A stretch of 64,000 bases of DNA, taken from the NCBI RefSeq assembly GCF_013377755.1, contig NZ_JABXWR010000001.1, positions 1,437,104-1,501,103 of the forward strand, read 5' to 3'. Of this stretch, positions 1 to 7,138 are shown piece by piece (the stretch's first letter is position 1; every line of letters starts with the position of its first letter). The DNA is from Methanofollis tationis (lineage in GTDB: Archaea > Halobacteriota > Methanomicrobia > Methanomicrobiales > Methanofollaceae). Position numbers and translations under genes: made by a program. The notes beneath the pieces are model-generated. The model was not told where the DNA came from. It saw only the letters and a list, made by a program, of their open reading frames with translations, and did no database searches.

Positions 1-408
1 CGGACCGACCCGACTGCCGCACCGCCGGGCTCTGAGACTCTCTTCATCCTGGTGCCCCTTGCGCCCGGCCTTGAGGACACGCCCGCACTCAGGGAACGTC
101 TGTACACCCGTATCCTCGACGACCTGGAGGCGAAGATCGGGGAGGAACTCAGGGACGCCGTGGTGGTGAAGCGGATCTTTGCCCTGAACGATTTTGCCGA
201 GCGCTACAACGCCTACCGCGGGACGGCGCTCGGCCTCTCGCACACGCTCCTCCAGACGGCGCTCTGGCGGCCGGCGCACCTGAGCCGGAAGGTCGGGAAC
301 CTCTACTACACCGGGCAGTACACCCACCCGGGGATCGGGGTGCCGATGACCCTGATCTCCTCGACGATCGTGGCCAGGGAGATCGCAGAACGTCACCCCC
401 GCGGGTGA
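1..408 (+). CDS. crtI: Phytoene desaturase family protein (CrtI/CrtD type), 3' end only
   Basis: Open from the first base of the window, so the gene starts upstream; about 135 C-terminal residues are visible. The end contains a conserved CrtI-type block, NLYYTGQYTHPGIGVP, which in the family closes the FAD-binding fold next to the substrate channel. These enzymes desaturate phytoene or later carotenoid intermediates. The stop codon overlaps a possible GTG start of the next gene, and phytoene synthase follows directly, which fixes the pathway. From this fragment alone I cannot tell a CrtI (phytoene) from a CrtD (3,4-desaturase) activity. Confidence 0.85.
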   Translation, partial: RTDPTAAPPGSETLFILVPLAPGLEDTPALRERLYTRILDDLEAKIGEELRDAVVVKRIFALNDFAERYNAYRGTALGLSHTLLQTALWRPAHLSRKVGNLYYTGQYTHPGIGVPMTLISSTIVAREIAERHPRG

Positions 409-422
409 GGAGGCAGAGGAGG

Positions 423-1259
423 ATGGTATCGCCTGTTCATTTCAGGATCTTCAGGCGGGGGAGCACGACGTACTTCTACAGCACGCTCTTTTTTCCCCGG
501 AGGGTGAGAGAGGACGTCTTTGTCCTGTACTCGTTCGTCAGGACGGCCGACAACTTTGTCGATGCCGTCCCCCAGGAGGCTGCGGCGTTCTACGCCTTCA
601 GGGACGGCTACCGCCGGGCGCTTGAGGGGGAGGCGACGGGCGATCCGGTCATCGATCCCTTCGCCGCTCTGGTCGGGAGCAGAGAGATCGATCCGGCGTG
701 GGTGGAGGCTTTTCTCGCCTCCATGGAGAGCGATCTCTGGAAAGGGCGGTACGAGACGATCGAGGAACTCGAAGGGTATCTGTACGGATCATCTGAGGTG
801 GTCGGGATGATGATGGCGCGGGTGATGGACCTCCCTGACGCCGCCCTGCCGGCGGCCCGCGCCCTGGGGAAGGCGATGCAGTATATCAACTTCATCAGGG
901 ATATCCCGGAAGACCTCTCCCTCGGGCGGACCTATCTGCCGGCGGCGGAGATGGCGGCGTTCGGGCTCGGTTCGCTCGAGGAGCGGGAGACGGCGGCCGC
1001 ACCCCGCGCCTTTGAGGCGTTTATCGCCGCCCAGATCGACCGGTATCTCGCCTGGCAGGAGGAGGGGGAGGCGGGGTTTGAGTATATCCCGCGCCGGTCC
1101 CTCATACCGGTGAAGACGGCCTCTGATCTCTACCGCTGGACGGCCCTGCAGATCCTGGCCGACCCGACGGTCGTCTACCGGCGGAAGGTAAAACCGTCGC
1201 CGCCGCGAGCGGTCCTCAGGGCGGTCGCCAACGCCGTTGCACCGGGCGATCTGCGATGA
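423..1259 (+). CDS. crtB: Phytoene/squalene synthase family protein
   Basis: Head-to-head prenyl synthase, expected to join two geranylgeranyl diphosphates into phytoene. Two aspartate motifs for Mg-diphosphate binding are visible: DNFVD (about residues 43-47) and RDIPED (D160, D164). The 278-residue length is normal for the family. I chose ATG 423 because a GAGGAGG stretch lies just before it; a GTG at 405 overlapping the upstream stop would add six residues. It is coupled on both sides: the desaturase ends at 408 and the next gene starts inside this gene's ATGA. CrtB rather than squalene synthase is inferred from the flanking desaturase and prenyltransferase. Confidence 0.9.
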   Translation: MVSPVHFRIFRRGSTTYFYSTLFFPRRVREDVFVLYSFVRTADNFVDAVPQEAAAFYAFRDGYRRALEGEATGDPVIDPFAALVGSREIDPAWVEAFLASMESDLWKGRYETIEELEGYLYGSSEVVGMMMARVMDLPDAALPAARALGKAMQYINFIRDIPEDLSLGRTYLPAAEMAAFGLGSLEERETAAAPRAFEAFIAAQIDRYLAWQEEGEAGFEYIPRRSLIPVKTASDLYRWTALQILADPTVVYRRKVKPSPPRAVLRAVANAVAPGDLR

Positions 1260-2104
1260 ACCCGCTCCTCACCCTTGCGCTCTCGGTCTCGCGGTTCAGG
1301 TTCTGGATCTATACGGGCGGGACCTATGTGGTCGGCTATGCCCTGGGGATGGGGTCGTGGGAGGCGTTTCTGCTCCCTTCGTATGCAGTATATCTGTTTT
1401 ATTTCTTTTTTCCGGCGAATGTATTCATATACGGCGTCAACGATCTCTGGGACCGTGAGACAGACCTGAAAAATCCGAAGAAGGGTGAGAGGGAGCACCT
1501 GCTCGAGGAGCGGGAGTGGCGGTCGCTGGTGGTCCTGCTCCTCGGGGTCTCGGCCCTCAGCGCCGCCCTCCTGGTCTCCCAGACGATGGCGGAGCGGGCG
1601 GTCTTCTGCGCCTTTCTCTTTCTCTCGTATTTTTACAGCGCCCCGCCCCTCAGGTTCAAGGAGGTGCCGGTCCTCGATTTCTCCTCGAACATGCTCTACA
1701 TCATGCCGGGGGTCTTCGGGTATCTCCTGGCGTCGGGATCGTTCCCGCCTCTCCTCCTGATCGCGGCCGGGTATTTTCATATTGCGGCGATGCACCTCTT
1801 CTCGGCGATCCCTGACATCGGGTGCGATCGCGAGGCCGGGATCACGACGACGGCGGTCGTGCTCGGGGAGCGGCGGTCCCTGGCCCTCTGCCTGGTGTTC
1901 TGGTCGGCGTGTGCGGCGCTGGTCCTCTTCCTTGCCGGGCTCCACCCGCTGGCCCTGCCGGTGCTGCTCTTTCCCGCCGTCCCGCTCGCCCTCCTGCTGG
2001 TCCGCACCGTAAACACCGCCGCGGCGTACTGGTATCTCCCGTACCTCAATACCGGGCTCGGGGGACTGGCCTTTGCGGCGATCACCATCACGAAGGGGAT
2101 CTGA
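1256..2104 (+). CDS. UbiA-family prenyltransferase, probable lycopene elongase
   Basis: Polytopic membrane prenyltransferase of 282 residues. The family motif NxxxDxxxD is present as NDLWDRETD (about residues 62-70), and a second acidic block, IPDIGCDREAG, lies in the C-terminal half. It starts in the ATGA overlap with crtB. In haloarchaea a UbiA protein beside a CruF-type hydratase and a desaturase adds C5 units to lycopene and hydrates the ends (bacterioruberin route). The same neighbourhood here suggests a lycopene elongase. Other UbiA roles (lipid or quinone synthesis) are less likely given the operon. Confidence 0.82.
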   Translation: MNPLLTLALSVSRFRFWIYTGGTYVVGYALGMGSWEAFLLPSYAVYLFYFFFPANVFIYGVNDLWDRETDLKNPKKGEREHLLEEREWRSLVVLLLGVSALSAALLVSQTMAERAVFCAFLFLSYFYSAPPLRFKEVPVLDFSSNMLYIMPGVFGYLLASGSFPPLLLIAAGYFHIAAMHLFSAIPDIGCDREAGITTTAVVLGERRSLALCLVFWSACAALVLFLAGLHPLALPVLLFPAVPLALLLVRTVNTAAAYWYLPYLNTGLGGLAFAAITITKGI

Positions 2105-2120
2105 AGGGGGAGGGAGTGGA

Positions 2121-2876
2121 ATGAGGTGGGGGTGGCGGGTGCCGGCAGGGGTCGGGGCGGTGGCCGCTGGATCTGTCGGGTTTGCCCTCGTCGATTTCGG
2201 GGATGCGCCCCAGGTTGCCGCACCGCTGTTTCTGGTGCTGATGGCCCTGCCCGCCTATGCCGCGCTGGTCAGGTGGATCGGGGCCCGGAGGGGGGTCCTG
2301 GTCCTGCTCGTCCTCTCCGTCCTCCCCCTCCTTGTCGAGGCGCTGGCAGTCCTGACCGGGGTGCCCTACGGGGGGTTCTCGTACTCGGAAGCCCTCGGCC
2401 CGAAGGCCCTGGGGCTTGTCCCGTGGACGGTCGCCCTCGCCTACCCGCCGGTCTTTCTCGGGTGCGCCGCGGCTGCGTCCGCCCTCTTCGGCACCTCTGC
2501 CGGGAGGTTTATCCTGGCCACATCCCTCTGTGCCGTCCTCGCCGATCTGGTCCTGGACCCGGCGGCGGTGCGGGCGGGGTTCTGGATCTGGGACTCGTCC
2601 GGGGTGTACTACGGGATTCCGGCGGTGAACTTTGCAGGATGGGCGCTCACCGGCCTCGTTTATGCGGCGGTCCTCAGATGGTGCGTGCACGACCGTTTCG
2701 AAGAGGGTGAGGGCGTGCCCGGCACCGTCGCCGTGAGTGCGGTGGTGATCTTCGGCTTCTGGGCCGGGTATCTCCTGCGGGAGGGGCTTTTCGTCCCCGC
2801 GGCCCTCGGGATCGCTCTTGCCGCGCTCTTCCTCGCCCTGCCGGAGAGGGGCGGGGGTTTGGGCCAGAACAGATGA
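2121..2876 (+). CDS. cruF: Carotenoid biosynthesis protein, CruF-like (DUF422)
   Basis: Integral membrane protein of 251 residues with about six to seven hydrophobic segments. The GAxFGxxxY-like stretch near YGGFSYSEALGPKALG and the WDSSGVYYGIP block are typical of DUF422/CruF carotenoid hydratases, which add water to a terminal double bond of the C50 carotenoid. ATG 2121 follows GGGAGGGAGTGGA and lies 16 bases after the UbiA stop. It is the last gene of the carotenoid operon; a tRNA gene follows. Hydration needs no oxygen, so the step suits an anaerobe. The exact substrate is inferred from context. Confidence 0.8.
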   Translation: MRWGWRVPAGVGAVAAGSVGFALVDFGDAPQVAAPLFLVLMALPAYAALVRWIGARRGVLVLLVLSVLPLLVEALAVLTGVPYGGFSYSEALGPKALGLVPWTVALAYPPVFLGCAAAASALFGTSAGRFILATSLCAVLADLVLDPAAVRAGFWIWDSSGVYYGIPAVNFAGWALTGLVYAAVLRWCVHDRFEEGEGVPGTVAVSAVVIFGFWAGYLLREGLFVPAALGIALAALFLALPERGGGLGQNR

Positions 2877-2881
2877 TTACC

Positions 2882-2890
2882 TTTATAATT
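2882..2890 (+). promoter_or_regulatory. TATA box of tRNA-Thr
   Basis: TTTATAATT sits 28-36 bases before the tRNA 5' end, the usual archaeal spacing. Confidence 0.6.
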
Positions 2891-2917
2891 CTTCTCTACC
2901 TATATGATAGAGTACCT

Positions 2918-2989
2918 GCCGCCGTGGCTTAGCGGTATAGCGGCTGATTCGTAATCAGCAGGTCGAGGGTTCAAATCCCTCCGGCGGCT
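2918..2989 (+). tRNA. tRNA-Thr (CGT)
   Basis: Cloverleaf folds by eye: acceptor GCCGCCG pairs with CGGCGGC; anticodon stem GCTGA/TCAGC encloses TTCGTAA, giving anticodon CGT (reads ACG, Thr); the T arm has GGTTCAAATCC. Discriminator base is T. CCA is not encoded and no intron is seen. Confidence 0.93.
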
Positions 2990-3074
2990 TGTCCAATTTT
3001 GTTCAGGTTTTTACAACAGCCCATTTATTACGTCTAATTTTCCCGGAAGGTGCACGCAGGTTTAAACCACCGGA

Positions 3075-3608
3075 TCAGAACCACCCGTAGTTTTTATGCG
3101 CCTGTTCGGTCGATATCACCGCGAGGATCAGCACTTCTTTGGGCTCTTCGCTGTTTCATGTGGGTAATTCCGACATGGTCCCCTCCCTGCGGTCAGTCCC
3201 CGGCATGCCATGTTCAGGTCCGCTCCGCATCCGGGCGTACCGGTCCACGCCTTCCCCACGCTGCCTGCCGGGGGCGCTGCCCCCGGACCCCCGCATGCGA
3301 TTGGACCGGGAAGGCACCCACGCGATCCCGAAGTGCGTGACCCTTCTCTTTCCCCGTCGCAGGTTGGCGGGGCAGCGGCCTCCCCGGCACCGGCACGCCG
3401 ATCACCTGCTTTTCTTCCCAAAACAGTCCCCGCCTCTAAAAATAGCGGTCTTTCAGGTATGATTCCCCGGGTCGCCTGAGGGGAGCCAGATGGCGGTTTC
3501 ATGGCTACCCACACAAAGGAGCGAAGAGCCCTTCTTTTTTCCGGTTCGGGGATACGACAAAATGCGGTGCAGGTGTGGTTGATCTGGAGCAGATAGGCGT
3601 CATCCTCC
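3075..3608 (-). pseudogene. RelE/ParE-type toxin ghost split by a MITE
   Basis: Reading the reverse strand on both sides of the MITE at 3142-3530 gives the two halves of a toxin close to the intact one at 25485-25775. The upstream half reads DDAYLLQINHTCTAFCRIPEP (intact gene: DDTYRLHIGRTYTAFYRIREP). The downstream half reads EVLILAVISTEQAHKNYGWF and then stops (intact: EVLVLTVMSNEQAHKKYGDF). The N-terminal half and the antitoxin are missing; similarity fades near 3608. An extra base in the A-run at the insertion point also breaks the frame. It is non-functional. Confidence 0.82.
3142..3530. mobile_element. MITE copy A, in the toxin ghost
   Basis: Non-coding element of 389 bp with terminal inverted repeats: both ends read GGCTCTTCGCT inward, followed after six bases by TGTGGGTA. 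Flanking octamers CTTCTTTG (3134-3141) and CTTCTTTT (3531-3538) look like an 8-bp target duplication with one change. The middle holds a GC hairpin (GCCGGGGGC...GCCCCCGG) conserved in the other copies at 10817 and 51289. The end sequence and 8-bp duplication fit a passenger of an ISL3-type transposase (inference). No conserved reading frame is shared by the copies. Confidence 0.85.
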
Positions 3609-3679
3609 TCACTGCCCCCTCGAAAATGTCCGCACTTTACCCCGCTCTACTCCGATTCGCCATAGAAAATAAAATATAT

Positions 3680-4818
3680 GAGAATTGCGATTAACTCCTC
3701 CCTGCCATCAGATACTCGCTCCCGACTGCCCTCTTCCCCTCGCTGTTCAGCCGTTTCCTTCCTGAACCCCTGCATTTAGAGGGTTTTTTGGATTTTCTCG
3801 AGAGCTATCGCTCGGCAGCTTGCGCTTTGAGGGTAAGAAGTTGCCTGAAGTTGAAATTCATGCAGGAGAAGATGTTCTTGACGTGCACTCTGGCAACCGT
3901 CGTGACCATGAGGTGGCCTGCATGGAACACCCGCTTGATCACGGCAAACGGTCGTTCCACCAGCGATCGTGTTCTGCTGATGGCCTTGTTCCGCCGGTTC
4001 TCCTTGATGGAGAGGGGATGGTTGCGAACGGCCCGGTGCATGGTCTTGTCCATAGATGCCTGCGGTTTCACCCCAAAATAGCCTTTATCGCGATAGACCG
4101 TCTCACCTTCCCGGGAGAGATCGATCCTGCTGTCATGGAGTGACGCCGTGGTGGTCTCAATCCGGCGGATCAGCTGACTGTCCTTGTCGAGCAGGATGTG
4201 AAGTTTGTACCCGAACTGTGACTTCGAGCCCTTCTTGGCCCAGGTGCCGTCGCGGCTGCGCCGCGTCTCTGCCTGATCTCCCCGGGGCGTGCCGGCAGGA
4301 GCATGCCCGGGATCGGCGGTGATGAACGTCGCGTCCTGCATGACACCGCGTTTGATGGCGAGCCCTTGTACTTCGAGTTGCCGCTGGAACTCATCCCAGA
4401 TCGCGGTATCCTTCCCGGTTTGCGCCAAGCGTTCCCGGAACAGCCAGACCGTCGACCGATCCGGAATGGTTTCCGGATATCCCAGGAAGTGACGGAACGA
4501 GATCCGGTCGGTCGCCTGACGCTCCAGTTCGGGGTCAGACAGGCCATACCACTGCTGAAGCACCAGCAGCCGGATCATCAGAACGACGTCATAGTTCGGA
4601 CGGCCGCCTCGCCCCTCGGCGTTGGTGTAGAGGTCAGCAAGGAGAGGGCGGAAGGCATCCCAGTCGATCAGACCGCTGACCTCACCCAGCCGATCACCCA
4701 GAGCTGCAAGGCTGGCATATTCGTGGTGGATCGCGAAATTGGTAAACGTGCTCATGGGAAAAAGGTCGATCCGGGACTATAAAGTACTTTGGGTGAGGTG
4801 GGGTTGTTCGAAATTCTC
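3680..4818 (-). mobile_element. IS5-family insertion sequence, copy 1
   Basis: 1139 bp with imperfect inverted ends: GAGAATTGCGATTAACTCC at 3680 and, on the other strand, GAGAATTTCGAACAACCCC ending at 4818. A second copy with the same boundaries and an identical transposase lies inverted at 38319-39457. I see no convincing target duplication. It ends 17 bases before the original ATG of the PKD surface protein and so sits in that gene's leader. Confidence 0.9.
3805..4755 (-). CDS. IS5-family transposase
   Basis: Transposase of 316 residues. It has an N-terminal DUF772-like region (LLVLQQWYGLSDPELERQ) and a DDE catalytic fold: first D in MQDATFITADPG, second in YRDKGYFG, and E in SLVERPFAVIKR. 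Full length and intact, so the element may be active. Its protein sequence is identical to the copy at 38382-39332, which implies recent duplication or gene conversion. The start ATG lies about 60 bases inside the right-hand end of the element. Confidence 0.93.
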   Translation of the reverse strand: MSTFTNFAIHHEYASLAALGDRLGEVSGLIDWDAFRPLLADLYTNAEGRGGRPNYDVVLMIRLLVLQQWYGLSDPELERQATDRISFRHFLGYPETIPDRSTVWLFRERLAQTGKDTAIWDEFQRQLEVQGLAIKRGVMQDATFITADPGHAPAGTPRGDQAETRRSRDGTWAKKGSKSQFGYKLHILLDKDSQLIRRIETTTASLHDSRIDLSREGETVYRDKGYFGVKPQASMDKTMHRAVRNHPLSIKENRRNKAISRTRSLVERPFAVIKRVFHAGHLMVTTVARVHVKNIFSCMNFNFRQLLTLKAQAAER

Positions 4819-4835
4819 TGAAGGATGATATCATT

Positions 4836-4858
4836 ATGAAGTTACTTCGCCTCATTCT
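4836..4858 (+). pseudogene. First eight codons of the PKD surface protein, cut off by IS256
   Basis: ATG 4836 preceded by GAAGGATG opens a frame coding MKLLRLI and two bases of the next codon. The IS256-family element begins at 4859. Joining base 4858 to 7139 restores one frame with a normal signal peptide: MKLLRLILPALLIFALCIGA. This is the true start of the gene that resumes at 7139. Confidence 0.85.
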
Positions 4859-5228
4859 GGATAGTGTAACGAATTTTCTGTAAAAATAATTTGGCCCTGA
4901 ATCCAACCTAGATTTGGACAAAGGAGAAACAGGGCCATGGATCCCTTAGCGTTAATCGAAGATTATCTTTCCGATAATGAGAATGGCATGAAGACCCTCA
5001 TCACCTGGTTCCTCAACCAGGTGATGCTGCTCGAAGCCCTCCACCAGGCGGGAGCCGAGCAGTATGAACGAACCGATGCGCGGAAGGCTCACCGAAACGG
5101 CTACAAGAAGCGCTCTCTAAAAACCCGATATGGAGAAACGATCCTCCAGAAACCACAATTCCGAGAGTTCCCCTTCGAAACACAGGTATTTGGACGCTAT
5201 TCCCGGGTTGAGAAGGCTCTTGAGAATG

Positions 5229-6203
5229 CTATCTTTGAATCCTACCTTCAGGGAGTCTCAACCCGCCGGATCCAGGAGATTGTTGCTCATTTTGGCATCG
5301 AACGGCTTTGTTGAATCCCTCGACCACTACAAGAACCACGATCGCCTGAATCGCCTTGGTGAGGTTATGGAGTATCAGTTTGATCTTGATCTCCTTGATC
5401 TGGTACCAAAATATTCGTGCTTTCAGCCCCTCTCCAAACTTTCTTTTCATGACCGAAAACGCTGTTTCGACCTTGTTTCTCTCAGCATACCGTTCAGCGT
5501 CAAAGGAGGCATACATCTCCTGCCTATATTTGCCCGAATAGATCTTTCCCTTCCATGTTCTGACTGGTATCACTGAATCAGCTCCAATCTCTTCCCGGAT
5601 CTGGCGATGAAGTTCCTCTGAATCGTATCCTTTATCCATCACATAGCACCCGGTCTTTCTCGTCCTCCGGCACTGCCTGAGAAGTGGTGTTGCATGTTTT
5701 ACGTCATGCACGGGTTTGAGCGAGATCTTGAAGGAGATGATCACTTGCTTGAGCGTATCTATCGCTATCGTGGTTTTCACGAAGTTTTTCCGCATCTTTC
5801 CAGTCCGCCAGGAATAATAATGACTGGCGTACGAACTGGTGAAACCTGAAGAATCGATGGCAGTTATTGGAATGATTTCACCCCAGGAATAGAAAGATTT
5901 CAGGGTTTTATTCAGGAGTATCGAGAAGATAGCAGAAGGAATCCGGGCCATGAACTTATGAATGGTCGAGTAGTGGGGAACCTGATCGAGCTGAAGGATC
6001 TCTTTGATCCCATCCATCAGATCGATGAGCTCAACGGTCGAGCGATAGTCAGTGCGAAGAGCTTCTCGAAAGAGAAGAATGGCCATGAGTTGATGCTGAG
6101 TATACGTTTTCCGGGAGTATTTGCAGGAATAAAGAGGCAGATGGGAAGATCGGAGTACTGAACAGATGCTTTCGATAAGGTTGATATACCGGTTCGTTGA
6201 CAC
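5229..6203 (-). CDS. DDE transposase of the inner IS (reads out of the element)
   Basis: Transposase of the DDE_Tnp_1 type (IS4/IS5 superfamily). Catalytic residues are in [21 protein letters not shown] and [16 protein letters not shown] 6203 lies about 108 bases inside the right end. The frame has no stop codon before the left end of the IS at 5304 (last element-coded residues GFNKA), so translation runs 25 codons into the IS256 gene, adding RCQNEQQ and more before stopping at 5229. The catalytic core is complete. The terminal repeats resemble the IS903 subgroup, but the 8-bp duplication is one short of that group's usual 9. Confidence 0.88.
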   Translation of the reverse strand: MSTNRYINLIESICSVLRSSHLPLYSCKYSRKTYTQHQLMAILLFREALRTDYRSTVELIDLMDGIKEILQLDQVPHYSTIHKFMARIPSAIFSILLNKTLKSFYSWGEIIPITAIDSSGFTSSYASHYYSWRTGKMRKNFVKTTIAIDTLKQVIISFKISLKPVHDVKHATPLLRQCRRTRKTGCYVMDKGYDSEELHRQIREEIGADSVIPVRTWKGKIYSGKYRQEMYASFDAERYAERNKVETAFSVMKRKFGEGLKARIFWYQIKEIKIKLILHNLTKAIQAIVVLVVVEGFNKAVRCQNEQQSPGSGGLRLPEGRIQR

Positions 6204-6310
6204 TATCTCTGCTCCTTGGGTTTTGTTTGGTCACATACACAAGGAGCAACGATTCTTATAGATCTTTGCTTGAGCGCGGAACCGGACTACTGGAGGGTTT
6301 CAACGAAGCC
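5304..6310 (-). mobile_element. Inner insertion sequence nested in IS256
   Basis: 1007 bp. Left end GGCTTTGTTGAATCCCTC; right end read inward GGCTTCGTTGAAACCCTC (16 of 18 match). Exact 8-bp target duplication CATCGAAC at 5296-5303 and 6311-6318. One transposase gene on the reverse strand. It is the youngest of the nested insertions. Confidence 0.92.
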
Positions 6311-7138
6311 CATCGAACAACTCTCTCCTGCTTCAGTATCCAGGATAGCAAAGGACCTCGATGAACAGGTCCATGCATTCCTTCAGAGGCCGATTGAACA
6401 GGAGATTCCCTATCTCTTTGTGGATGCTTCGTACTACAAAGTCAGAGAGGGACCACGCTACATCACCAAAGCTCTTCTGGTGATCGCCGGTGTTCGAATG
6501 GATGGCTACCGGGAAATCCTGGGAGCTAGAATCACTGATTGTGAAAATGAGATGTTCTGGTCGGGATTGTTCGAAGACCTCAAAGAACGAGGATTGGTGG
6601 GTGTCAAGATGGTTGTCTCAGATGGTCATGCCGGGATCCAGAAGGCGGCGGAAGCCACCTTCCTCGGCGCATCGTGGCAGATGTGCTCGGTCCATTGCAC
6701 CCGGGCGGTTTTAAAGAATATTCCACGGAAACATCAGAAAGAAGTTGCTGAGTCCTTGAAGGAGGCATATGGGGACGAGGAGAGACTGCAGGAGCTTGCA
6801 GACGATCTGAACGAACGAGGATATCGGAAAGCGGCCAATACGATCGAGAGATTCATCCCGGGACTTATGAGTTACACGGCGTTCCCGAAAGAGCACGCAA
6901 AGCGGATCCGAACGACGAACATGATGGAAAGAGTCAACAAGGAACTGAAACGGAGAACCAAAGTTGTAGGGGCCTTTCCCAATGAAGAGTCACTCCTCAG
7001 GCTGGCAGGATCCATCCTGATGGACATCAATGAGGAGTGGGTGACCGGCAGAAGATATTTGACGATGGAGGGGGAATGATCAAACAAGGAGACAGGGCTC
7101 AGACGAATTACAGAAGATCTGAAACACTACCTCATTCT

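Larger units (their letters stand above)
4937..7079 (+). pseudogene. IS256-family transposase, split by another IS
   Basis: The N-terminal part (4937-5303) begins MDPLALIEDYL and ends at HFGIE. The C-terminal part resumes at 6319 with QLSPASVSRIAKDL. Deleting 5304-6318 gives one uninterrupted frame of 375 residues, normal for the family. The DDE residues are in FVDASYYKV, VVSDGHAGI and MMERVNKEL. Only the insertion inactivates it; I see no other lesion, so the insertion may be recent. As it stands, the N-terminal piece ends at 5314 and the C-terminal piece lacks its own start. Confidence 0.9.
4859..7129 (+). mobile_element. IS256-family (mutator type) element carrying a nested IS
   Basis: Ends are related inverted repeats: GGATAGTGTAACGAATTTTC at the left; TAGTGTTTCAGATCTTCTGT read inward from the right; both lead to a GCCCTG motif. 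The 9-bp duplication CCTCATTCT lies at 4850-4858 and 7130-7138. Without the inner IS (5304-6310) and one of its 8-bp duplications, the element is about 1.26 kb, a little short of typical IS256 size. It interrupts the PKD surface-protein gene at codon 8. AT content is higher than in the surrounding genes. Confidence 0.88.

Noticed and set aside
1175-1945. 256-codon reverse frame over the UbiA gene
   Set aside because: Arg/Glu-rich shadow of the UbiA sequence; the forward gene is certain.
3050-3479. Short frames inside MITE copy A as genes
   Set aside because: Frames are not shared by the other MITE copies and show no protein family.
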